DNA of 64,000 bases, from contig CAKSOW010000010.1 of the NCBI GenBank assembly GCA_934479825.1, positions 12,959 to 76,958 on the forward strand, written 5' to 3'. A program made the position numbers and the translations under genes. This stretch comes from an uncultured Eubacteriales bacterium (GTDB lineage Bacteria; Bacillota; Clostridia; Oscillospirales; CAG-382). Each line of letters opens with the position of its first letter. The stretch's first letter is position 1. This document shows, piece by piece, positions 7,504 through 14,603 of the stretch. The notes under the pieces are model-generated. The model did not search any database. It was given only the letters and a program-made list of their open reading frames with translations, and had not been told where the DNA came from.

Positions 7504-8706
7504 ATGTATTCAAAAACCGACGTTATGGAGTTTATCTCGGAGAATGACGTAAAATTCATTCGCCTTGCTTTCTGCGATGTGTTCGGTACGCAAAAAAACA
7601 TCTCTATCCAGCCTTGCCTTCTTGAAGAAGCTTTTGAAACCGGTATTCCGGTCAATTCCTCCCTTATCGCCGGTTTCGGCGGCAAGACTGCTCCCGATGT
7701 CTGCCTCGTCCCCGACCCGACTACGATGTCCGTCCTCCCCTGGCGTCCTTCAACCGGACGCGTCGTGCGCCTGTTCTGCCATTTGCATACCCCCTCCGGC
7801 ACGCCTTTTGAACCGGACGCACGCCGTATTTTGCGCGAAACAGTCAAAAAAATGCGTGAAAGTGCCCTCTCTGTGTATCTCGGTGCAGAATGCGAGTTCT
7901 ATCTTTTTAAAACCGATGAAAATGGGAATCCCACCGATATTCCCCTCGACGAGGGCGGTTATTTGGATTTGGCTCCGGCCGACCGCGGCGAAAACGTCCG
8001 CCGTGAAATCTGTTTTACGTTGCAGGAAATGAGCATCCAGCCCGAAAGTTCTCATCATGAAAACGGCCCCGGACAGAATGAAATTGATTTCCGCGCCAGT
8101 GATCCCCTTACCAGCGCCGACAACGTGACGACCTTTAAAAACGTCGTTCAGACCGTGGCGCAGAAAAACGGTCTGCATGCGCGCTTTGATCCCAAACCGC
8201 TTGCGGAAAACGACGGAAACGGCTTACACATCAACATTCGTCTATCCTCCGCGGACAAAACCGTAAAGGATGCCTTTTTGGCCGGTATCTTACGCCGTAT
8301 CCGCGAAATGACCCTGTTTCTCAACCCCGATGAATCGTCCTATAAGCGGCTTTCCGACTGTGCCTGCACCAAAAGCATTAACTGGGGACATACGCACTCC
8401 AATTTGATCCGCGTCATCGGCGACGATTCCGCCGGCCTGTTGTTTGAGATCTGCTCGCCGGATTGCCTTGCTAACCCGTATATTGCCTATACGCTTGTCT
8501 TGAACGCCGGGCTGGAAGGCGTGTGCGGCAGACTTCCGCTGTCCGAACCGCTTGAAAGCGGCTTTGATAAGGCGCAGAACGTTCCGGGACTGCCGGAAAG
8601 CTTAGCGGAAGCAGCCAAAGAGGCATTAGCCAGCGATTTCGTCAAAAGCGTGTTGCCGGAAAAACTGATCCGTGCCTATGCCGCACGCGCCGGAATCCGC
8701 CTGTAA
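7504..8706 (+). CDS. glnA: Short type I glutamine synthetase family protein
   Basis: The protein has the glutamine synthetase I fold, making glutamine from glutamate, ammonia and ATP in the cytoplasm; some relatives use other amines. It has 400 residues, shorter than the usual 440-470. The ATG at 7504 follows GAAAGGACG; a 61-codon extension starts upstream of the promoter and is rejected. The N-terminal beta-grasp region (RLAFCDVFG), a metal/glutamate motif (GAECEFYLF), SHHENGPGQNEID and the ATP-site NGLHINIRLS are present. Near the C-terminus the usual E-x-R before PDPSANP reads FEICSPDCLANP, so the conserved Arg appears to be Cys. The next gene is an ANTAR regulator 21 bp away, a pairing that supports nitrogen assimilation. 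A divergent amine ligase is a possible alternative. Confidence 0.85.
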   Translation: MYSKTDVMEFISENDVKFIRLAFCDVFGTQKNISIQPCLLEEAFETGIPVNSSLIAGFGGKTAPDVCLVPDPTTMSVLPWRPSTGRVVRLFCHLHTPSGTPFEPDARRILRETVKKMRESALSVYLGAECEFYLFKTDENGNPTDIPLDEGGYLDLAPADRGENVRREICFTLQEMSIQPESSHHENGPGQNEIDFRASDPLTSADNVTTFKNVVQTVAQKNGLHARFDPKPLAENDGNGLHINIRLSSADKTVKDAFLAGILRRIREMTLFLNPDESSYKRLSDCACTKSINWGHTHSNLIRVIGDDSAGLLFEICSPDCLANPYIAYTLVLNAGLEGVCGRLPLSEPLESGFDKAQNVPGLPESLAEAAKEALASDFVKSVLPEKLIRAYAARAGIRL

Positions 8707-8727
8707 ACGTCCGGAGGGAGAGCCAAT

Positions 8728-9315
8728 ATGAACTCCGGAAAAAACATCTATCGGGTTCTCGTGGTATCCGGCACGCAAAAGGGCATGGATTTTATCGGAG
8801 AACTGGCGGACGGCGCGATATTCTGCACGCGCGATACCGCGTCAAACGGCGCGGAAGCACGCCGGAAGATCATGGAGAACGATTACCACATCGTCATTGT
8901 CAACGCCCCCTTGGGCGACGAATTCGGACATGAGCTTGCTTTAACAGCTGTCGAAAAGGTCGGCACGGGCGTGGTGCTTTTAGTGAAAAATGAATTATAC
9001 GACGAAATCAGTGTCCGCATGGAAGATTTCGGCGTTTTAACAGTTGCCAAACCGGTTTCCAGACAGCTTTTTTTCCAGAGCATGAAATTAGTGAGCGCCT
9101 CTGTCGGCTTTTGCACAAAATTAGCGGAGGAAAACCGGAAACTGCGGCAGAAATTAGCCGAGCAGACCACTGTTTCACGCGCTAAATGCCTGTTGATCGA
9201 ATTTGCGCATATGACCGAAGAACAGGCGCACAAATATATCGAAAAGCAAGCCATGGACAGCCGGCTTTCCAAAGCGGAAATCGCGTCGGAAATCGTGCGC
9301 ACCTATGCGGAATGA
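8728..9315 (+). CDS. ANTAR-domain response regulator (antitermination type)
   Basis: The protein has 195 residues: a response-regulator-like N-terminal domain (about 1-120), a short coiled linker (KLAEENRKLRQKLAEQ) and a C-terminal ANTAR domain (about 140-195, CLLIEFAHMTEEQAHKYI). ANTAR domains bind paired hexaloop hairpins in nascent RNA and prevent termination, often in nitrogen-metabolism genes. The receiver domain lacks an obvious standard phosphoacceptor Asp cluster, so activation may be by another signal; this is uncertain. The gene lies 21 bp behind the glutamine synthetase gene and is surely co-transcribed, which suggests a role in nitrogen control. A GGAGGGAG ribosome site precedes the ATG. 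Confidence 0.88.
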   Translation: MNSGKNIYRVLVVSGTQKGMDFIGELADGAIFCTRDTASNGAEARRKIMENDYHIVIVNAPLGDEFGHELALTAVEKVGTGVVLLVKNELYDEISVRMEDFGVLTVAKPVSRQLFFQSMKLVSASVGFCTKLAEENRKLRQKLAEQTTVSRAKCLLIEFAHMTEEQAHKYIEKQAMDSRLSKAEIASEIVRTYAE

Positions 9316-9342
9316 CCGACAAGACAGAAAAGGACTTTCTCA

Positions 9343-9774
9343 ATGAATCAGAATTATTCGACTGAATTTACCAATATGGTCATGATACGCCGCGCTGACG
9401 GCAAGGTTCTCGTCCAAGAACGGGTCAAATATTGGTGCGGTCTTGCGTTTCCGGGCGGTCATGTTGATCCGGGCGAAAGTTTTGAACAGGCGGCGGTGCG
9501 CGAAGTACGCGAGGAGACGGGACTTACTGTTGAAAACCCGGTATTTTGCGGCATTATTCATTGGGACAATCCGGGAAAGCGTGAAAAATACATTGTATTT
9601 GCCTACCGTGCGGACCAATTTTCGGGGGAACTGATCGATGAAACAGAAGAAGGACGCGTATTTTGGCTGTCTCCGGAAGAGTTGAAAGGTGAAAAGCTGC
9701 CGCCGAATTTTGAACGCTATCTGCCGGTGTTTTTCGGAAACAACGTTCAGGAGGTCTACACAAAATACTGTTGA
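9343..9774 (+). CDS. Nudix hydrolase, MutT/8-oxo-dGTP diphosphatase type
   Basis: This is a 143-residue Nudix-family pyrophosphohydrolase. The Nudix box is complete: GGHVDPGESFEQAAVREV followed by REETGL, with the catalytic acidic helix. It hydrolyses nucleoside diphosphate-X compounds and may sanitise oxidised dGTP, but the exact substrate cannot be read from sequence. It starts 27 bp after the ANTAR gene and probably ends that operon. AAAAGGAC precedes the ATG. Confidence 0.9.
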   Translation: MNQNYSTEFTNMVMIRRADGKVLVQERVKYWCGLAFPGGHVDPGESFEQAAVREVREETGLTVENPVFCGIIHWDNPGKREKYIVFAYRADQFSGELIDETEEGRVFWLSPEELKGEKLPPNFERYLPVFFGNNVQEVYTKYC

Positions 9775-9797
9775 GATGACAATTTTCGGCAAACCTA

Positions 9798-9827
9798 TTG
9801 GAAACTGCTTAACTAATGCGCTATAAT
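9798..9827 (+). promoter_or_regulatory. Sigma-A promoter of the HExxH gene
   Basis: There is a -35 TTGGAA (9798-9803) and a perfect -10 TATAAT (9822-9827) with an 18-bp spacer, 34 bp before the ATG at 9861. Confidence 0.7.
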
Positions 9828-9860
9828 GTATGGCAACACAACGAATAGGGTAAAAATAAA

Positions 9861-10324
9861 ATGATAAATCGAGAAAATACACAAATTATTTTGATAAATG
9901 GGTAAAAAAACTGCGTCTCATTCCAACTTGGGATATACGTTTGGAATGGGTTGAAAATCCTGCGTGGTCCAAGACCGGTGATTTTAAAATCGACTGCGAA
10001 GATAAAAAAGCCATTATTCTGCTAAACGCTACCAATCCCACGCAGGAGAATATGGAAGAAGTGATCGTTCACGAACTAATGCACTTAAAGCTATACCCTT
10101 TGGATCAGGTAACGGAAGCGCTGATTACCAGTAGTTTTAAAGAAGGAACCCCCGGCTACAACTTGGCGTATCACGGATTCTTCACTACTTTGGAGCAAAC
10201 CGTAGAAGAACTGACAAAATGTTTTTTGCTGGAATTTGGAGAAAATAAGAACTTATCATTCGGACGGTGCCGAAAAACAAAGCCTTTTACAGAATTATAT
10301 GACGGCTTGAACAATATTGAATGA
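9861..10324 (+). CDS. Putative HExxH metallopeptidase-like protein with an apparent N-terminal frameshift
   Basis: The long reading frame ends at 10324 and contains VIVHELMHLKL, an HExxH zinc-protease-type motif, plus TLEQTVEEL, which may supply a third ligand. This frame has no ATG; its first possible start is a TTG at 9941 without a ribosome site. An ATG at 9861, well placed behind the promoter and an AGGG motif, opens a different frame that stops after 14 codons. A single missing base near 9890 (in the run ATTATTTTG) would join both into one protein of about 154 residues. The family is not recognised with certainty; ImmA/IrrE- or SprT-like proteins are possible. Whether the shift is real, programmed or an assembly error cannot be decided here. 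Confidence 0.6.
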
Positions 10325-10405
10325 GATCCACGATAAATACAGAAAATCTATAATGCTTTCGGTAAATCCGCTCCGCCAAAAGAGTGAGTTTCCGATAATC
10401 AAAGA

Positions 10406-10440
10406 AAATTCCGCAAGCCTTTTCGAGTCTTGCGGAATTT
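10406..10440. terminator. Bidirectional terminator between convergent genes
   Basis: A 12-bp stem AAATTCCGCAAG/CTTGCGGAATTT has A/T runs on both sides. It serves the HExxH gene and the GH99-like gene, which converge here. Confidence 0.85.
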
Positions 10441-10462
10441 TACTTGTTGATGTGTTGCAGAA

Positions 10463-13429
10463 TTATTTTGTAGTAATGCTTAATTTCGGCGCTTTATACT
10501 TGAATTTGAAGCCCAACACCTTGCTCATGAGCTCCAACGGCAACATGGGAAGTCCGTCCTTGCACTCAATTGCAATCGGAAGAATGGTCTGTTCGCCGTT
10601 GATGACCGCACGGCGTGAACCAAGCGTAAAGACGATACTGGCATTCTTCGAGAAGAACGAAAGTTTTCTTTCAGAGGCTATGTATTCGTAGTAAAGTCCC
10701 AACTTATAGACAAGCACATGATACGGGTTGAACGGGAATAACGTATATCCGTCGTGTTCTTCGCAGGGGAAGTTGATGGGCTGCGGTACTCCGTTCAACT
10801 CAAATTCCGGCTTCTTGGTATCTTTCATCAGATCGATGCCCAAAAGCTCAAATTCCGTTTCCGCTATATTGGACGGGTCAAGGCGAAGCGCGGTAATGGG
10901 TTTATCAAGATGCGGCTGACCGTGGAGTGTGCAAATACCCTCGCTCTTTTCCGGCGTAAGCGTTACGCCGAACGATTGACTTTGCGTAAATTCCGCTCCC
11001 GTTTCGGTCACATAGAAAGCCTCTACCGTGGTCGCTTTGGACACATGAGCCCGGATACGGACATGCGTCACGCCATCCATGGAGATCGAAAGCGGTTTGA
11101 CGGAAAACAGTTTGGCGTCGGAAATGTGCGTGACACCCTTGATGGTGCCTTTGGAGGTGAATTCCGCGTCACAGCCGTCTGTCGTCCAGTTGGCGGCAAA
11201 ATTGCCTTTGCCAAACGTAATCGTCTTTAACACCTTATCCGGCACAGGTTTGGGAAGTCTGGACTGAACGCGCAACATTCTTCTTTCCTGCGGATACAAA
11301 TAAGACAGACGCGAAAGCTGATTCGGCGTGGGAACATCGTCCTCATGCGGCTTTTCCTTGGTGTATACATCGCGCACGGCATTGAGATAGCCAAACCCGT
11401 TCAAGCCCTTGCACGGCATAATGTAGGTTCCCTCTCCGTATTCGTTCCAGTTGGACATCATGATAAACCGATGAGACCAATGCGGCTTTTTCGGGTCTTT
11501 TTCAAACGACGGCAGCATTTCATCACGGAACACCGTATGCAGTTTCTTGAAATCCTCAGCCGTCATGTTGGGACTGCGCGTTTCCGCCCAAGCCACATTA
11601 TTGAAGCCGGTAGAGGCTGTCGGCACGACATGAACATAGTTCAGATCCTGCTGACTGCGGATCATGCTTGCCGTAAAGTCGGGGTCACAGCCCTCTTTGC
11701 CCCAGTTGTAGGCATAGGCCGCGTCAAAACCGCAGTCGCGTACCTCCTGCCCCGGGCCGCCGCAGCTCATAATGATAAGGTCGTCATAACCAAGCTTTTT
11801 GACTTCCTTACGCAGATAATCAAATTCCGCGCGCACGCCCTCGGGACTGCCGAAATCTTTGATTAACTGCCATGTACCGAACACCGCCATAACGGCTTTG
11901 TTGTCAATGGTCATATAACGCTTGTCGCTGAAAAACTGCTCGATCCAATACGGCACAAAATAGCGGCGGAACGCCTCGCTGCCGGCCGGATGCGCGGCAT
12001 TGGCAGCCTCCCACAATAAAGCAAACCGGCTCATATCGCTGTACCGGCAGTTGAAATAGCCGTCGTGAATGGCCTCGGCAAGGCCGGTCACCTTGATGGG
12101 AGCGTTGCTTTGGCTGGAATACCAGCAGTACAACTGAAAATCTACGCCGTTTTCTAACATAAACTTGATTTCCCAGTCTGCCACCTCCGGAAGTCCCTCA
12201 TCGTAATAGCCGAGCACCGGTTTGATTTCGGGATAAGCCGAGATGCAGTCCCAGCCGATATGTTCGCCCGTGTGCCACAGCGAGCACATGTTCATGCCGA
12301 TCACATAATCGTTCTTTCCTTTGGGAAGTTTGGGCTTGGGACAGTAATCGGGATAATCGATGAGCGGGAACAGCTTGAACCGGTCGCAAAGGAGTTTGAC
12401 TTCCTCGCCGCAGACCGAATAGACAATCGTATCAATGGCCGCAGCGCCTGCCGGAATTTTTACGGTTTCAATATTCTTGCCGTTGATCTTGATAAGGATC
12501 TGCTTTTTTGCGGTATCGATCTCAAAACGCAGACGGTACCACATTTCATCAAGCGCATAGCGGATCGTTTTTCCGTCGGCACAGAAATTGCCGTCTGCCG
12601 TGCAAAAATCAAGCGCGGTCTTTTTTCCGGCAAGAAATTTAATGTGCGCGCCGGTCTTAAACTTCGGCATGAAGAAAAAGCTTTCGTAAGCGTATTTTCC
12701 GTTTAACGGTTCAAAGGTCTTTGAAAGACTGCCCTCGGCGTTGTTGGCGGAGGTAAAGACAAGGTTTCCGTCCTCCGAATAGATTTCAGCATCTTCGGCG
12801 CATTCTTTTTTCCAGTCAGCCGGCGTGGTGTGCGGCGCATACAGAGAGAATTTCTCATTGAGAAGGTAGTTTGCGTGAATATGCGTCTCTCCCATGGTCA
12901 CGTCAATGACCGAGCCGGCAAACGTGCCGATTCTGTAAAATTTGATATACTTGGCTGTCAACGGAAGTTCCGCACCGAACATGTCATCGACAAAATAGCG
13001 GACTTTTTTGCTTTCAAAATCCAAGACAATTTTGAAAACATGAAATCCCGTTTTGTTTTGTTCTTCAAATAACAGCTTTTCTTTTTGGTTGCGGCCAAGC
13101 GCATAATACGCGCCGTTTTTGGTGTAAATCACAGCCGCGTCGTTGCCGTCCGAATCGTACAGACGGATAAATAAACCGTCAAAGCCGCTTTTGATGTACA
13201 CGCTTGCCAAAACCGTAATAACGCCATGAGCGGTCTTGCGGAGCTCGCGCGTCATGCCGGTGGGCGCTTCACCGCGTTCGTTACTGATCGAATAGGGGGC
13301 ATAGTTGCGTTCCAGTTCTTTTGCGCCTCTGCCGTCATACCACCAAGGGGAACCGGGCGCGGGAAACCAGTTTCTGCCATAATCGCCGTCATCGGCGAGA
13401 TAATAGGCTTCCAAGGGCTTTTTTTCCAT
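10463..13429 (-). CDS. Large GH99/WbsX-like glycan-active protein with C-terminal stalk-type domain
   Basis: The protein has 988 residues with no signal peptide or membrane segment visible. Residues 1-350 contain two beta-sandwich-like regions (LamG/concanavalin-like by pattern only). The central part (about 370-710) has the pattern of the GH99-like/WbsX domain: VIGMNMCSLWHTGEHIGWD, GYYDEGLPEVADWEI, a CWYSSQ strand and MMSNWNEYGEGTYI. That family hydrolyses or transfers on mannan-type glycans. The last 100 or so residues resemble the copper-amine-oxidase-N stalk domain often found on cell-surface proteins. The start ATG at 13429 follows AAGGACGG; an upstream in-frame ATG is less likely. It is monocistronic with its own promoter. 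Function is inferred from domain pattern; the lack of an export signal is odd for a carbohydrate-active protein. Confidence 0.7.
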   Translation of the reverse strand: MEKKPLEAYYLADDGDYGRNWFPAPGSPWWYDGRGAKELERNYAPYSISNERGEAPTGMTRELRKTAHGVITVLASVYIKSGFDGLFIRLYDSDGNDAAVIYTKNGAYYALGRNQKEKLLFEEQNKTGFHVFKIVLDFESKKVRYFVDDMFGAELPLTAKYIKFYRIGTFAGSVIDVTMGETHIHANYLLNEKFSLYAPHTTPADWKKECAEDAEIYSEDGNLVFTSANNAEGSLSKTFEPLNGKYAYESFFFMPKFKTGAHIKFLAGKKTALDFCTADGNFCADGKTIRYALDEMWYRLRFEIDTAKKQILIKINGKNIETVKIPAGAAAIDTIVYSVCGEEVKLLCDRFKLFPLIDYPDYCPKPKLPKGKNDYVIGMNMCSLWHTGEHIGWDCISAYPEIKPVLGYYDEGLPEVADWEIKFMLENGVDFQLYCWYSSQSNAPIKVTGLAEAIHDGYFNCRYSDMSRFALLWEAANAAHPAGSEAFRRYFVPYWIEQFFSDKRYMTIDNKAVMAVFGTWQLIKDFGSPEGVRAEFDYLRKEVKKLGYDDLIIMSCGGPGQEVRDCGFDAAYAYNWGKEGCDPDFTASMIRSQQDLNYVHVVPTASTGFNNVAWAETRSPNMTAEDFKKLHTVFRDEMLPSFEKDPKKPHWSHRFIMMSNWNEYGEGTYIMPCKGLNGFGYLNAVRDVYTKEKPHEDDVPTPNQLSRLSYLYPQERRMLRVQSRLPKPVPDKVLKTITFGKGNFAANWTTDGCDAEFTSKGTIKGVTHISDAKLFSVKPLSISMDGVTHVRIRAHVSKATTVEAFYVTETGAEFTQSQSFGVTLTPEKSEGICTLHGQPHLDKPITALRLDPSNIAETEFELLGIDLMKDTKKPEFELNGVPQPINFPCEEHDGYTLFPFNPYHVLVYKLGLYYEYIASERKLSFFSKNASIVFTLGSRRAVINGEQTILPIAIECKDGLPMLPLELMSKVLGFKFKYKAPKLSITTK

Positions 13430-13500
13430 AAAAGCACCGTCCTTATCTGAAATCAAATTCTGTTTTTACGTCCGAAAAATGTTTGATACGGACTGTTGCC

Positions 13501-13529
13501 ATTTTAGCATAGGCCGTGATGTTTGACAA
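13501..13529 (-). promoter_or_regulatory. Sigma-A promoter of the GH99-like gene
   Basis: On the minus strand there is a -35 TTGTCA (13524-13529) and a -10 TAAAAT (13501-13506) with a 17-bp spacer. A long palindrome starts 13 bp upstream of the -35. Confidence 0.75.
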
Positions 13530-13542
13530 CGCCTTTTTGGCC

Positions 13543-13585
13543 TTTCCGTCGTATTGCACAAACGATTTGTGCAATACGACGGAAA
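13543..13585. repeat. Perfect 20-bp palindrome between divergent promoters
   Basis: The arms TTTCCGTCGTATTGCACAAA (13543-13562) and its exact complement (13566-13585) are separated by only CGA. It lies between the -35 boxes of the divergent GH99-like and rlmA promoters. No T-run follows it. It could be an operator for a dimeric regulator, a cruciform-forming site or the scar of a mobile unit. I saw no second copy in the window. Confidence 0.9.
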
Positions 13586-13603
13586 ACAGTGCTTGGGCAC
13601 CTG

Positions 13604-13632
13604 TTGCAAAAAAAGGATTCTTATGATAAAAT
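13604..13632 (+). promoter_or_regulatory. Sigma-A promoter of rlmA
   Basis: There is a -35 TTGCAA (13604-13609) and a -10 TAAAAT (13627-13632) with a 17-bp spacer. Confidence 0.75.
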
Positions 13633-13673
13633 AGAAACAAAAAGCGAAAACATGACAGCTAAAGAGGAAAAAC

Positions 13674-14501
13674 ATGAAAACGCATTATATTTGTCCGGTC
13701 TGCGGCGAAACGCTTGATGAGACCGAAAAAAACTATCTTTGCCCCAATCGCCACAATTTTGACAAAGCGTCGGAAGGATACGTCAATCTTGCGCCGCCGA
13801 AAAAAGATGCCGAACGCTCCGGAGACGCAGTCGAATCCTGCAAGGCGCGCCGCCGTTTTTTGGAGACAGGGGCGTATGCCTGCCTTGCGGACGCGCTTTG
13901 CGACGCACTTGACACGTGTGGAATTGCGAAAAACGCGCTGATTCTCGATGCCGGCTGCGGCGAGGGCTATTACACGCGCTGTGTAAAAAAGCGTTTTCCG
14001 GGCGCCTTTCTGTATGGAGTTGACCTTGCCAAAAGCGCCGTCCGAATGGCGGCAAAAGCGGAAAAAAACAAAGCCGAATCTGAAAAATGTCATTTTGCAG
14101 TCGCCGGAATCTTTGATCTTCCGTTTGCCGGCGAGAGCGCGGAGGCCATATTATCCGTCTTTGCCCCGGTAGCAGACGCCGAAAACCGGCGCGTTTTGAA
14201 AAAAGGCGGTGTTCTCCTTGTCGCCTGCCCCGGAAAACAGCATTTATACGGGTTAAAAGAACGTTTATATGACACGGCGCTGGAAAACGAAGAAAAAACG
14301 CCGGAATACGAGGGCTTTGCGCTTACCGGCGAAACGCGCGTCAAAAGCGAGCTTCATCTGACGGGCGAACAGGCGGCGGATCTATTTGCCATGACGCCTT
14401 ATTTTTGGCGCAGTTCGGAACAAGTGCGCCAAAATTCGGCAAACCTCGGCGAAACCGTCACGACAGCGGATTTTCTCATCAAAATCTACCGCAAGCTGTA
14501 A
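13674..14501 (+). CDS. rlmA: 23S rRNA (guanine-N1)-methyltransferase, RlmA family
   Basis: This is a SAM-dependent methyltransferase that modifies a guanine in 23S rRNA helix 35 (G745 in RlmA-I, G748 in RlmA-II). It has 275 residues. The N-terminal zinc site CPVCGE...CPNRHNFD (Cys2-Cys-His) is diagnostic for the family. It is followed by the SAM-binding loop LDAGCGEGYY and the second motif FAVAGIFDLPF. The C-terminal part has the usual HLTGEQAADLFAMTPYFWR segment seen in RlmA. In Gram-positive relatives the target is often G748, where loss or presence affects macrolide/tylosin sensitivity. The ATG at 13674 is preceded by AGAGGAAA and the promoter at 13604-13632. RlmA-I or RlmA-II cannot be separated here. 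Confidence 0.92.
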   Translation: MKTHYICPVCGETLDETEKNYLCPNRHNFDKASEGYVNLAPPKKDAERSGDAVESCKARRRFLETGAYACLADALCDALDTCGIAKNALILDAGCGEGYYTRCVKKRFPGAFLYGVDLAKSAVRMAAKAEKNKAESEKCHFAVAGIFDLPFAGESAEAILSVFAPVADAENRRVLKKGGVLLVACPGKQHLYGLKERLYDTALENEEKTPEYEGFALTGETRVKSELHLTGEQAADLFAMTPYFWRSSEQVRQNSANLGETVTTADFLIKIYRKL

Positions 14502-14603
14502 AAAATCTTTTTTGTTTGGCGGAACAATGCCAAACGCTTTTGCGTCTTACAGGCAGATTGGAAATAAATTCCGTTATCTGACAGCAGAAAGGACTGACAC
14601 AGT

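Noticed and set aside
10317..10691. A 124-codon plus-strand frame after the HExxH gene
   Set aside because: It crosses a bidirectional terminator and then runs antisense into the GH99-like gene; no domain pattern.
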